Below are positions 1-9,995 of a stretch of DNA of 64,000 nt, piece by piece. The stretch is from Thalassia testudinum (taxonomy: Eukaryota; Streptophyta; Magnoliopsida; Alismatales; Hydrocharitaceae). The stretch lies in NCBI GenBank assembly GCA_037157565.1, contig JAZHRO010000073.1, positions 93,288,001 to 93,352,000 of the forward strand, written 5' to 3'. Each line of letters begins with the position of its first letter. Position 1 is the stretch's first letter. The position numbers and the translations under genes are program-made. The notes under the pieces are model-generated. The model was not told where the DNA came from. It ran no database searches and worked only from the letters and a program-made list of their open reading frames with translations.

Positions 1-632
1 CGCACAATGCGCTTACATGCCCCCAGTAGGATGGATATCCTAAGAGACAAGCGCCGAGGAGGTAATATGTTATCATCGCATCCTCAAGGTGAGTATATAC
101 TCCCCTCTCCTGCGGTGGGAACTCTTCCAATGAAAATGTGTTTTGAAGCCTCTCCTAAGTTAAAACTAAGAGAACCAAATCTCTTTTCAGAAAGACAGAA
201 ATTAAGTTAATTACTAGACCAAGTGTGTGAAATTTGGATGCTTGGGTTACAAGGACTCGTAAACCAAAAGGTAGAATAAGACTCCAGGTACTACCCCACC
301 TTTTAACTCAAACCCTAGCTTCCCTTCCTCAACCTCTTGAGGAATGGTCCGCAACTTAACTCCTACTTAAGTTTTTAAGTCCACCAAGGACCCTAAAGGT
401 CTAAAGCTAGTAGCTCATTTAGCTTCTAAAGTTTGACCCTTAGCCTACCCTAGAGTTCTGATTTGCTTAAGACTGCAGAACATAGCCAGTTAAGCTCAAA
501 ACTTTTTTTTTTTATATGCATGCTTTAAACAAAATGCCTCAGGTCCTCTCCCCCTTGCCTGGTTTAAACAATGTCCTCATTAAAAAAAAATTGCTAAAGG
601 AAGATATTACCTGAGGCGGAGAATGGTAGGAG
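1..632 (-). other. Element A 3' noncoding region with polypurine-like tract
   Basis: No coding sequence is recognisable. On the minus strand GAGGACATTG (569-578) is followed by the purine-rich AGGCAAGGGGGAGAGGACC (542-560). The same pairing, GAGGAC then GGCA-GGGGG, occurs downstream of pol in elements C and D and near 41740-41783. It is probably a conserved post-pol module or internal polypurine tract. The A LTR that should follow is not in the window. Confidence 0.5.
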
Positions 633-1010
633 CTAAGGCTCCTCAAGAGTGACTTCGTCAACCAGATGGCCATCTAAAGTTATGTACGGTTTTAACCGTT
701 GACCGTTGACGATAAAGGGAGTTGCTGAAGAGGAAGGATTTTTGATCTCCACAGCTCCATGCAGAAATACTTTGGTGATTATGTAAGGCCCATCCCAACG
801 AGATTTTAACTTCCCAGGAAAAAGCTTAAGTCTGGAATTGAAAAGCCAGATTTGTTGGTTGGGCTCAAAGGTCTTTCGAAGAATAAACTTATCATGCAAG
901 ACCTTAGTTCTTTCTTTATAAGCTTGAGAGGTGTCATAAGCATCATTTCTCAGCTCCTCAAGCTCACTTAATTCTAGAAGTCGTGCCTTACCTGCCTTTT
1001 CTAAATCCAT
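633..1010 (-). pseudogene. Element A integrase C-terminal part
   Basis: 125 codons open on the minus strand. The N-terminal half (about residues 10-45) is a charged helix typical of the segment after the integrase core in Athila elements. A short beta-rich module follows, with FNSRLKLFPGKLKSRWDGPY at about residues 57-76, the GPY-type end of Gypsy integrases. It ends at EEP and a stop near 633. It overlaps the integrase core piece by ten bases in another frame, so at least one frameshift separates them. In life it would help the integrase bind DNA ends and target chromatin. Confidence 0.8.
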
Positions 1011-1384
1011 GTTAACACTTTAATAGCCCAAAGTGCTTTATGTTCCAACTCAACAGGTAAATGGCACGCTTTTCCATACACCATCCGAAAGGGAGAAGTA
1101 CCCAAAGGGGTCTTATAGGCCGTAGGATAAGCCCACAAAGCATCATTGAGCTTTTGAGACCAGTCTTTCCTATCAGGTCTAACGGTCTTTTCCAAAATAT
1201 TTTTTATCTCCCTATTTGATACTTCAACCTGGCCACTTGTCTGAGGATGGTAAGGGGTAGCAACCTTGTGAGTCACTCCAAAACTCTTGATTAACCGATT
1301 GAAGTGGTGGTTTCGGAAATGAGGTCCCCCATCACTTATAATAGTCTTGGGGCAGCCGAAACGGGATATGATATTGGCCTTCAC
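1001..1384 (-). pseudogene. Element A integrase catalytic core, second half
   Basis: 127 codons covering the C-terminal half of the rve-type integrase core. The second catalytic aspartate is D18 in ISDGG and the glutamate is E54 in GQVEVSN, exactly 35 residues apart as in the D,D-35-E family. PYHPQTSGQ and [14 protein letters not shown] are hallmarks of plant Gypsy integrase. It overlaps the upstream piece (1381-1758) by four bases in a different frame, so a frameshift divides the core. The first catalytic residue is in the upstream piece and is substituted. Confidence 0.85.
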
Positions 1385-1758
1385 AAATTCAAAACCACAG
1401 AGTGGTCATTTGTGCGCGTAGGAATGGCCTTTATCCATTTAGAGACATAATCAACTGCCACCAAGATATATTCAAAACCATGGGACGATGGGAAGGGGCC
1501 CATAAAGTTAATTCCCCACACATCAAAAATTTCAACAGATTGAATAGGATGTTGAGGCATTTCATTCTTCTTCCCAATCGTTCCAGTCTGTTGACATCTA
1601 ATACAGGCCTTAGCAAAATTATGAGAATCCTTAAATAAGGAAGGCCACCAAAAATCGGACTGGAGAACCTTAAAAGCAGTTTTCTTAGCACCAAAGTGTC
1701 CTCCACAATGAAGTTCATGGCAAAAACTCAGCACACTTTGTTGTTCCTCTTCAGGCAC
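1381..1758 (-). pseudogene. Element A integrase zinc finger and first half of core, catalytic Asp replaced by Asn
   Basis: 125 codons. The HHCC zinc-binding domain is visible as H14, H21, C52 and C55, with WWPSLFKD between. The core begins at about residue 75. The motif that normally reads GIDFMGPF reads GINFMGPF here, so the first catalytic aspartate of the D,D-35-E triad is N84 (codon AAC at 1507-1509). GAC to AAC is a single G-to-A change. With this residue lost the integrase would be inactive even without the frameshifts. The 150 bases between this piece and RNase H (1759-1909) hold no clean frame. Confidence 0.87.
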
Positions 1759-1909
1759 AACGTCTCAATACTTGGTCTTGTCCAATTCTAAATAATTCTG
1801 GCTCTTCCCAATGAAAATATCTTGCTTGAGAAATGAATCTCTTTCTTTTCTGCTCATCCCAAGAGCCAGGAGTTTGTCCAGTGACCAAGTAATTTACAGT
1901 GTCTGCATA

Positions 1910-2947
1910 TCAAGGTAAAGTTGGTGTTACCGCCATTAGAGTTTCATCGGGAAATGTCTCGCGAATGTCTCCAGAAAGAGAGTCATTAAGAGGAAGGCGA
2001 GACAGGTGGTCAGCCACAACATTTTCTACTCCTTTCTTTTCACGTATTTCCAAGTCAAATTCTTGAAGGAGTAAGATCCACCTAATCAGACGTGGCTTAG
2101 AATCTTTCTTAGCAATGAGATGTTTCACTGCTGCATGATCAGTAAAAATAACTACCTTAGACCCAAGTAGATAAGACCTAAACTTCTCCAGAGTAAAAAC
2201 TACAACAAGTAATTCTTTTTTAGTGACGGTGTAGTTTTGCTGAGGTTCGGTTAAAGTCTTGCTTGCATAATGTAGCTCATGAGGTCTTCCCTCAACCCTT
2301 TGTCCAAGGACAGCTCCCACTGCATAATCCGAAGCATCACACATAAGCTTAAATGGGAGTGTCCAATCAGGAGCTTGGAGAATAGGCACAGAGATCAAGG
2401 CCTCCTTTAGAGTCTGAAAGGCGTTAGCACACTTTGAATCAAAACTAAAGGAAGATTCCTTCGCCAACAAGTCACAAAGTGGCCTAGAAATCTTACTAAA
2501 ACTTTTAATAAAGCACCTATAAAAGCCAGCATGGCCCAGAAAGGATCTAATCTGTTTGACATTCATAGGCAATGGAAGTTTGGAAATAGAATCAATCTTG
2601 GCTTTATCTACTTCCAAACCTTGCTCAGATACAACATGCCCAAGTACAATTCCTTTCTGTACCATGAAGTGACTTTTCTCCCAGCTGAGGACTAAACCAG
2701 TCTCCTTACATCGTTTCAACACATTCTCCAGGTGCAGGAGACACTGGTCGAAAGACGAGCCATAAATAGAGAAGTCATCCATAAATACTTCGACACACTC
2801 GTCAATCATGTCCGAAAAGATAGACATCATACACCGCTGGGAAGTTGTAGGGGCATTACATAATCCAAACGGCATACGCCTGAATGCAAAAGTACCGTAA
2901 GGACTCGTGAATGTCGTCTTTTCTTGGTCATCAGGAAAGACTGCCAC
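1910..2947 (-). pseudogene. Element A reverse transcriptase (C-terminal part) and RNase H
   Basis: 345 codons continuing the frame of 2954-3602 after one in-frame TAA at 2954-2956. Reverse transcriptase motifs are [12 protein letters not shown] (residues 22-33) and FMDD (55-58), the two metal-binding aspartates with F in place of the usual Y, as in Athila. [13 protein letters not shown] and [12 protein letters not shown] follow. RNase H has D204 (CDAS), E245 (KKELL) and D270 (TDH) as expected acidic residues, then VADHLSRL near residue 313. This part looks intact; the upstream stop removes the first palm aspartate. Confidence 0.9.
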
Positions 2948-2953
2948 CTGATT

Positions 2954-3602
2954 TTACCCAGAATATCCATCGAGAAAGCAATAGTACTTATTCCCTGCCA
3001 ATTTTTCGAGAATTTGATCAATAAAAGGCAAAGGAAAGTGATCCTTCTGGGTAGCGGTGTTTAGCTTGCGGTAATCAATGCAGACCCTCCATCCAGTTGA
3101 GGGTCTAGTGACAACTTGTTCACCTTGGTCGTTGAGTTCCACAGTAAAGCCTGCCTTCTTTGGCACCACATGAATGGGACTGACCCATTTACTATCGGCA
3201 ATGGGATATATGATCCCGGCATCCAACCACTTCAGGATTTCCTTTTTTACAACCTCCCTCATATTAGGGTTCAGACGTCTCTGCATGTCCCTAAAAGGCT
3301 TGATGGAATCATCAGTATAAATGTGGTGCATGCAGAGTGTAGAGTCTATACCCTTAATGTCAGCAATGCTCCAAGCAATAGCTTCCTTGTGCCTAGACAG
3401 GCATTCAATCAAGGCTCCCTCCTGTGCCTCAGATAGCACAGCAGAAATGATAACGGGGAGCGTATCATTGGCACCTAGGAAAACATACTTGAGAGTGTCA
3501 GGGAGGGGTTTCAACTCAAGGTCGGGGGCTTGTATGGTTGAGGGTTTCATAATAGATGTCCCCATCTCAGGTAGCAAATCTACCTTCGGCTGAAATGATG
3601 GG
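2954..3602 (-). pseudogene. Element A reverse transcriptase, N-terminal part
   Basis: About 210 codons before a TAA at 2954-2956. DAGIIYPIADSKWVSP and VCIDYRKLN are fingers-domain motifs, and FLDGYSG at the end carries the first palm aspartate (D203 counted from 3577). The next codon is the stop; the frame resumes at once in 1910-2947. On the other side the frame runs into the GGAAG target site of element B and continues in frame into the protease at 15505. So A's gag-pol was still open here when B landed. The region before the fingers is the usual protease-RT linker. Confidence 0.88.
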
Positions 3603-3638
3603 GGAAGTGTTATGAACGCGTGCCCCAGACGACTTTTA

Positions 3639-3746
3639 AGACGTCTGGGAGGTGGGCCAGACGTCGGACCAGACGTCTGGAATCACTTCCAGACGTTGTA
3701 TCAGACGTCTGGGATCATTGCCAGACGTATGGAAATCTGTTATCTT
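3639..3746. repeat. Cluster of AGACGTCT palindromes in element B LTR
   Basis: Perfect AGACGTCT octamers lie at 3639, 3671 and 3703, each extended to CAGACGTCTGG or similar, with degenerate copies (CAGACGTCGG, CAGACGTTG, CAGACGTATGG) between. A second cluster lies at 4188-4530, with perfect octamers at 4347 and 4518. The core GACGTC is self-complementary and contains the ACGT core recognised by plant bZIP factors. The cluster sits upstream of the TATA-like box. Confidence 0.8.
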
Positions 3747-3863
3747 TGACACGCGCGGGTCGTCTGCATGCCTGAGCGCACAGACCCGCATATTCGCTTA
3801 TTCCTTCCTCCTGCGGCTGCAGATTCCCCTGCCACGCTCCTTCTCTCTCCTCCTCGCGCGGCC

Positions 3864-3871
3864 TTAAAAGG
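3864..3871 (+). promoter_or_regulatory. TATA-like box of element B 5' LTR
   Basis: TTAAAAGG lies within the palindrome GGCCTTAAAAGGCC, 256 bp into the LTR. The same element is in the 3' LTR (near 13085) and the solo LTR (near 45445). The related LTR at 28068 has a canonical TATATAAG at the matching place (28257-28266). Transcription would start about 30 bp downstream. Confidence 0.5.
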
Positions 3872-4249
3872 CCACGCGCTCTTCCGTCACCATCGCCTCC
3901 TTCGTCTTCTCCTTCAGCCAGTGAGCGCGAGAGTGAGTGCGAGGTTGCAGCGGCAGCGGCGGTCGCAGTGAGTGCGGAGGAGGTGCTGTGTGCGAGAGCG
4001 GCGCTCAGCAGTGAGGGCGAGCTCGCTGGGGCTGCCAGGGCCGGCCGGTGGGGAGTGCAGCGGGCGCGGGGCGACGCAGGGGGGACTGCTGCAGTCCGAG
4101 CAGCAGGCGCACGAGGTGCGACGAGGCGCAGCGTCGCGAGCGGAGGGTGAGTCGCGGCCTGATTCTGGAAACATTTCCAGAATCAGACATTTGGGCTGAT
4201 AGCCAGATGGCGGGGGCGACGTCTGGAAGACCATCCAGACATCTGAAAG

Positions 4250-4317
4250 GTGAGTTCTTCCGTCTTATTCCTTCCTGTCGACTGACCGTACTGAGAGAGA
4301 GAGTCGAGTGCACGCAG
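4250..4317 (+). other. Candidate short intron in the transcribed part of the B LTR
   Basis: AAAG followed by GTGAGT (donor at 4250) and GCACGCAG (acceptor ending 4317) bracket 68 bp. Related LTRs carry a comparable donor-acceptor pair at the same place although their sequence differs: 28681-28759, 33776-33850 and, on the minus strand, 59904-59818. A second donor, CAAG followed by GTAATT (4475), and an acceptor CTTTCAG (ending 5923) could define a longer intron. Splicing is inferred from consensus sites only. Confidence 0.4.
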
Positions 4318-4810
4318 GCTCGGTGATTCGCCATCCAACGTGAATCAGACGTCTGGTTGTAGTACCAGACGGCGGGAGCGACCTCCAGATGTCCGGGGTG
4401 ACCATCGAACGTCTGGGAACTAGGCCAGACGTCCCCGCAGGATTCTGGACGTCTGAGAAACCACGCAGAACAAGGTAATTCTCTGATCCACTTTTTATGA
4501 TGTCTGGAAGAAGTTCCAGACGTCTGATTTTGCACAGTGTCGTCGTTTTCGACCCGTTGAGGGCCCGTTCGGGTTCCGTTTTCCGGGTTTCGAGTTGCGT
4601 TCTTTCCGGAATTAAATCCTCTACCCGTCTACAGTAGCTATACACTGTTTTGAGACACTCCTTGTGTTTGATCCTTGTGATAGGACCTCGTTCCGTTGCA
4701 GTCTTGGGGGTCGCGGAGGCACGCGGGATTCCCGATCACGCCCCCATTACTCCCATCGTACCTGGTAGAGTGGCTTTTAAGTATAACCTGTTAAATTGTG
4801 GAATCATAAA

Positions 4811-4958
4811 TAGAACCTAGGACATTGCATGAATCCTAGGAATGAAAAATAGATTGAATGATAGATCCTAGGTGTTGCATGAATCATAGGGTTGGAAAAC
4901 TAGATTGTATGATAGATCATAGGATACAGCATGAATCCTAGGACGGGAAAACTAGTGG
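4811..4958 (+). repeat. Three-copy 51-bp tandem repeat in element B LTR
   Basis: Units start at 4811, 4862 and 4913 (the last shortened). Each begins TAGAYCYTAGG-like, contains GCATGAATC(C/A)TAGG and ends AAAACTAGATTG-like. The same array is in the 3' LTR (from about 14018) and the solo LTR (from about 46409). Only a single related ATGAATCCTAGG stretch is seen in the LTR at 28068 (near 29290). Confidence 0.8.
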
Positions 4959-5175
4959 AACAGATGAATACTGCAGTCTTGGAAAAATGGAAAGGAACAA
5001 ATAGCTGCCTGTAATTGAATTAACAGCTGCCTGTTAAATAAATAAACGTGTTTGAGAACATCGATTGTGATAACGTGAAACTGGAAGGTGAAAATTAGAC
5101 GTTCTGAGCTGAAACCCTACGGGGAAGTAGGAGTAGAACTCCTGGAAAGTGAATGGAATAGAATTGGGGAAGTGA

Positions 5176-5390
5176 GCTGGCCCTTGAGTACGGAGTACCA
5201 AGGAGAGCGACTGTCCCCCTATTTAGTGCAGAGCTGAGCTAGCCGCCCCAGGGACCCGGGGTTAGGACTGGCCACTCTGTACCGACTTGCTGGCCCTCGT
5301 GTACGTAGTACCGAGGAGAGCTACTAGTGTAGGGAGGTACTAGCTACCCCACGGGCCCCGGGGTTCTGCTAGCCTCCCACACCGACTTGT
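5176..5390 (+). repeat. Two diverged modules of about 110 bp in element B LTR
   Basis: Modules begin near 5176 and 5288 with GCTGGCCCT followed by GTAC-GTACC-AGGAGAG, and end with ACCGACTTG. Related LTRs have the same module with other copy numbers: at least three in 34688-34990 and several in 58540-59040 (minus strand). They look like an old tandem duplication in the U5 part. Confidence 0.6.
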
Positions 5391-6295
5391 TAGGCCCACT
5401 GGGGCAAACCAGGGTAGTCAGGCGAGGGTGCGCGGACTGTGGAGGGGCAAGGCCCCTGTTTTGTTACTGTGGAGGGGTTGGAGCCCTGTTACTGAGAGGG
5501 CTCTACCCTGTACTGGTTCCGTGCTGTGCTTTGGGCGCACCCGTTAACGGAAACGACTGACCGCGTGCCAGTGCGGGTTAGCTACCCGTGCGTTTACCGC
5601 GCGTGCCGTAGTCACCGTTACGTCTGTCAGTGACCTTGGGGTGGTTGACTGAGAGTAGGATCACCACAGGGGACTCTCCCGGTCAGGAGAGCACCACGTG
5701 CTACTTCTACTGTTCGGAAAAGACTGCAATAAAGATCGTTCCCACGAGGAACATTCGAGATCAAGTGAAAGATCTGAGAAATAGATAAATCGTGAGATAA
5801 TTGAAAGACTTAAATAAAGAAAGTAATAGAACTTAACAGCTACTGTACACTCTATTGTTTCTTTAGTTTTAGTTGCCACTCTACTCAGCGTTTTGCTGAC
5901 GTGTTACACTCGTTACCTTTCAGGACCAGGTGTTGAGCAGCCAGGGTCAGCGGCTGCAGAGGACACTGGGCCGAGTAGGGTCCAGTAGAGTTACCACTGT
6001 TTCTTGTACCTCTTTTTGTTCCGTTATAGTGAGTAGTTCTTGTTTCCGCTGTACTTTTCTTTACCTGCAGTTCATATTTAGTTATGAATGTTGTTCTACT
6101 GTTGTGGTGGTATATACTGTAGTAGTTTCTTTCCTTGCTGCTGTATTTTCTTACTGTTAGTTATATTCATGTTGAATGTGGTTTATTTTACTGCTCTTTT
6201 GGTTACTTCCTCGTTGGACGACTAGGTCTTGGGATTAGTTGAGTCGGTCCGGTTCTCGTGTCTCGTAGGGGCTCGGGAACCGGGTCGTTACAAGA

Positions 6296-6307
6296 TGGTA
6301 TCAGAGC
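6296..6307 (+). other. Primer binding site of element B (initiator-Met tRNA)
   Basis: TGGTATCAGAGC begins four bases after the LTR end. It is complementary to the 3' end of plant initiator methionine tRNA, the usual primer of chromoviruses and many Copia elements. It marks the start of minus-strand DNA synthesis and fixes the element's orientation as plus. Confidence 0.93.
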
Positions 6308-6472
6308 AAGGTCGTCCCGAGAAGTGAATCAACTGACTGGAAAATAACCAATTCACATGTCTATAACTAGAGTAGCCACCACAACATATCTCTTGACATG
6401 AGCTCTTAGACGTTTTCGTTAGGTACTGTTCCGTACTGATGTATTTCGTTGTTTCGCGTCTCCTTGTAGGAG

Positions 6473-6610
6473 ATGCCTCGTCGTGGAACTAGGAGGGTGG
6501 GCCGCGGGCGCGGCCGAGGTCGGGGCCCGAGGGACAGATGTGTCGGGCTTGGAGTACATACTACCCCTCCTCTTCTCCTGAGCATACCATCTTTGGACCT
6601 GATGAGAACC
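6473..6610 (+). pseudogene. Element B gag N-terminus, cut by a solo LTR
   Basis: The ATG at 6473 opens a frame starting MPRRGTRRVGRGRGRGRG, an Arg-Gly-rich start typical of Tekay-type gag. About 46 codons remain before the solo LTR at 6611, whose duplication GAACC is at 6606-6610. The pre-insertion sequence continues at 8780. Even when the two sides are considered together there is no capsid core, so part of gag had been deleted as well as interrupted. Confidence 0.75.
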
Positions 6611-8774
6611 TCATCATGAGCCATAACTAGCTCATTTTGACCCAATACAAAGGATAAAAGCTCCTACATATCTCAAGGAAAGGCGTAACTCAGAGAATTC
6701 TGAGTTTGAGAAGAAAACAAGTCATAAGGGGTAAAAGTGCAATTTTACCAGTATAATCTGCATACAGGGTGAGGTGAGGGACCTGGCAAGTAAACCGGGG
6801 GTGCCCTGCGTCGTCAGCCGTCGCAGGAGCACCCCCCTGGTCATTGTAGGCCACCATACCGGCCGTGCGAACGCACGGACGGTATGGGTTCGTCTCCGAC
6901 CATTCTCCGGCGAGGGAGACACGTCGTCTCCCTCCGCCTTCCTCCCTGTTTCATCCCTATAAATACCCCCCGCTGCTCCACCGACCAGGGCAGCTTGGAT
7001 CTGACGGAGAAAACCCCCAACTTTCCTCTCCTCTCCCTCCGGCAGACGCCCACCAGCTCCGGCGGTTCTTCCTTCTCCTCCTCTTCGCTCTGCCGCAATA
7101 CCAGCAGCAGAGACTTCTTCCCCTGCTCCTCCCGCGTCGCGCAATACCGGCGCGCGCTGCCTCTGCCCCGTCGTCACCGCCGTCCTCCCCCCACTGGGCA
7201 TCGTCTTCTCCGGCGACAGTCGATACGACTGTCGCCCTGTTCCTCCCCCTTCGTCCCTGCAAGTAAGTTAGAACTACTCCCCTTCTTCTCCTCTTTCTTT
7301 CCCCGCTTTCAATTTAGTCAATTAAGCCCTCGACCGACTCTGACCACCTTCACCCCCTTCGCCTCCGACCACCCTCCGGCGAGCCGCTCCCATCACCTCA
7401 GCGACCCACACGGCTCGCCGACCACCGCAGGACCTCCGCCTCCTCACCCTGATCAACCTCCGCCCTGCCACTCCCCCCACATCACCCTCTGCAACCCCAC
7501 CGAACAGACCCATCCTCCGACCCACAGCCCGACCTAGGGCAGCCCTCGCACGCCGCCCCGCGCCTCGCCACCACCCACACGAGCTTCGCCGCACCCTGGC
7601 GAAGCTCCTGGCACTCTCTGATTAGGCCGAGAGGCCGTTTTCTTCTGAACAGGCCACCCGACCTCCGCCGCCATTGACGCGCAGGAGGACCTGCTTCCAC
7701 CTGCAGCTACAGGCGCGCCACGCTCAGCGCCAAGCCCAGATTCACTCTCAGGCCTTGCGAGGAGTTTTGGCAAAACACCAGGTTCGCAGCCGAGGAAGAA
7801 AACTCCGCGTGACGCTGCCATCTCCTGCTAAATTCTCCGCGACGGGCGCTCAATTGGGGTGGGACATTTAGTCCCACCTCGGAACTTCTCGGAGGCGTGC
7901 GGACTTATAAAGGCAAAAAGTGCCTTATGCTGTCTGCCTCCTGACCACGGGGTGAGGTCCCTCTCACCCGACCCGGCCTCGTCCGTGACCACTCTCCGCG
8001 GACCTGGCCCGACCCGATTAGACCGACCTGCACTCCTCGCCCACCACCGCACGCCGGTGGGCCTGGACCCGGGCCTGACCCGAACCCGATTACCCGGTAG
8101 CTCTGGGAGAGCTGTCCCAAGAGTGGTTTCAGAGAGAAAGAGAGACGCGGGGGGGGAGGGTAGAGTAGGTTTTGCCTCTTGACGAAAAACTCTGAAGTGT
8201 GCAGGCCAAAGAAGAAGAAGAAGACCCGCGGAAGAAGAAGTGCAGGCGAAGAAGAAGGAGCTGCACTGTAGCAAATGCTCAGTTAAGTCGTCGAAGCACC
8301 GGGCCAGACGACGGAAAGTCAGCAGCCAGAGCAACACAGAAGGCAGGCTGAAGAAGAAGGAAGGGAGACTTAGTAGCCGAAGGCAGAAGCACCACGATTG
8401 CAGAAGAAGAAGAAGAGAGGTCAAGGCAGAAAACCAAAGAAGAAGAACAAGGAGCTCTGAGGAAAGAAGAACATCACCAACGGAAGAACAGCAGGAAGAA
8501 GAAGAAGAGCACCACCATTGCAAGAAAAGAATATCACCTGAACAGAGAGAAAGAAGGAGATCTAAAGAAAGAAAGAAAGAAGAGCACCCCCCTCTACAGA
8601 ACAAAGAGAACAACAAATTCTCTCTCTCTCTTTATTTTTGTAAAAGAAACATGTATATCTCTAGAATACAACTTGCTCCCTGAGTTCGACCTCGGGAACT
8701 CTTTTATTTTTCCGAGTAAAAAAATTTATATTTGAAATGTTGGTAATAACCGGCTTTACTACAACGTTATAACA
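6611..8774 (+). repeat. Solo LTR of an Athila-type element inside element B gag (2164 bp)
   Basis: The target duplication GAACC at 6606-6610 and 8775-8779 sets both borders. The LTR begins TCATCATGAGCC (TC instead of the usual TG) and ends GTTATAACA. It is related by eye to the C-type LTR at 38522-40902: GATAAAAGCTCCTAC near the start, GAACCCGATTACCCG in the middle and GTTCGACCTCGG near the end. A good TATA box, TATAAATA, lies at 6958-6965. From 8200 to 8600 it is GAA-rich. Several long open frames on both strands are composition artefacts. Confidence 0.88.
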
Positions 8775-9995
8775 GAACCGACGTTTCAGGACCCCGTCCA
8801 ACTAATTCAAGAGGTGGTTCGTGAAGAATTTCAGCTTCCATCCACATTGCCACCCCCTCCTCCCCCTTCCGAGCGTACGACAGGGGAGTTGGTGGTGGAA
8901 CGAGATTTCCGCCGTCACACTAGGCGTGTTAGGAGAACCCAAAGGAGACACGTGGCGTCCGCAGGAGAGCCGTCACGTTTTACAGGGCCATCACTGGCCT
9001 TTGGGGGCCCTCAACAGGGGCCAGTCGCCAGCACCGGACCCCCGCCCAGCCGACAGCAGGGACCCACTGAGGGCGGGAGTCGGGTTCCCCTCTGTTACCA
9101 GTGTGGCCAGCCGGGCCACATCAGGAGGGACTACCCGTCTAGGGCAGGAGGTCAGCAGATACTTCCCGCGCAGAGCACTGGAGGGCGCGCAGGAGGTCGC
9201 GGTTACCAGGCGCGAGGAGGAGGACAGCAGTCACGAGGAGGGTACCAGCCAGCACCTACCCGTCCGACGCAGAGTGTGGCTGCTTCGTCCGCACCTAGAG
9301 CTGAGGGGCGTATCAACGCCCTAACACACAGGGACGCCAGCGCTTCGGGATCGGTGGTAGCAGGTATGGTTTCAGTTTCCGGCAGACTCGTTTACACGCT
9401 TTTCGATTCCGGCGCTACGCACTCGTTTGTCGCAGCCAGTTTCGCAGTTAGTTTGGACCAGGATTATACACTGTTAGAGAATATGTTCGTAATCAGAGGT
9501 CCGAGTGGTCAGCTATTTGTAACTGAGGAGGTGTACACGGATTGCGAGGTCAGCGTCGGGGGACATAGCCTGCCAGCTGACCTGATTATGATACAGATGG
9601 AGGACTTTGGAGTGATTCTGGGGATGGATTGGCTGTCCGCTTACCACGCCTTGGTGGACTGTTTTGAGAGGGAGATCGTCTTCTCCATTCCGGAGTTGCC
9701 TTCTTTCGAGTTTCACGGACAGCCAGTGGATGGATTATTCAGGTGCATTTCGGCACTTCGGGCGGTGAGACTTTTGAGCCGTGGGTGTGAGGGCTTCCTA
9801 GCTTGTGTGGTGGCAGAGCCCAGCCCTGTGGCAGACTTCCAGAGCATCCCGGTGGTCAGAGAGTACCCTGACGTGTTTCCAGACGAGTTACCAGGACTAC
9901 CGCCCGAGTGTGAGATCGAGTTTGAGATCTCACTAGTACCAGGGACCAGCCCCATCTCCACCGCGCCATACAGGATGGCACCGCTTGAGCTGTGA
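8775..9995 (+). pseudogene. Element B gag C-terminus (nucleocapsid) and aspartic protease
   Basis: Open from about 8814 (393 codons). A CCHC zinc knuckle begins at C94 and C97 with H102, but the last cysteine is Y107 (TAC at 9132-9134), so it should not bind zinc normally. An Arg/Gly/Gln-rich tract follows. The protease active site is LFDSGATHSF with the catalytic Asp near residue 198, and ILGMDWL follows near residue 265. REYPDVFPDELPGLPP, the linker to reverse transcriptase, begins near residue 348. The frame ends at a TGA at 9993-9995 just before the RT fingers. The capsid core expected before the knuckle is absent. Confidence 0.88.

Larger units (their letters stand above)
3608..6292 (+). 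repeat. Element B 5' LTR (2685 bp)
   Basis: It starts TGTTATGAAC and ends GTTACA next to the primer site. By eye it matches the 3' LTR throughout; the clearest difference is a 32-bp extra block at 3681-3712 between copies of AGACGTCTGG. Internal features are a palindromic motif cluster (3639-3746, again 4161-4530), a TATA-like box (3864), a candidate short intron (4250-4317), a 51-bp tandem repeat (4811-4958) and two diverged modules of about 110 bp (5176-5390). Relatives occur at 28068, about 33160, 45181 and 57773. Small open frames inside it show no protein character. Confidence 0.95.

Noticed and set aside
7..210. 67-codon open frame at the left edge on the plus strand
   Set aside because: It lies in element A's 3' noncoding region on the opposite strand, with no recognisable domain.
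3639..4525. Regular palindromic repeats considered as a CRISPR-like array
   Set aside because: Spacing is irregular, the repeat is only 8-12 bp, no associated genes exist and the context is a eukaryotic LTR.
5930..6160. 76-codon open frame, identical at 15137-15367
   Set aside because: The identity follows from the two LTRs being copies of each other. The product is Val/Ser/Cys-rich without domain features, and the related LTRs do not preserve it.
6865..8683. Many long overlapping open frames on both strands (Pro/Arg-rich, Lys/Glu-rich)
   Set aside because: They fall inside the solo LTR 6611-8774, where GC-rich and GAA-rich composition makes stops rare in all frames.
8672..8700. tRNA-like GTTCGA motif considered as a tRNA or SINE promoter
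   Set aside because: No A box at suitable distance, no cloverleaf and no terminal A tail; better read as an LTR U5 module.
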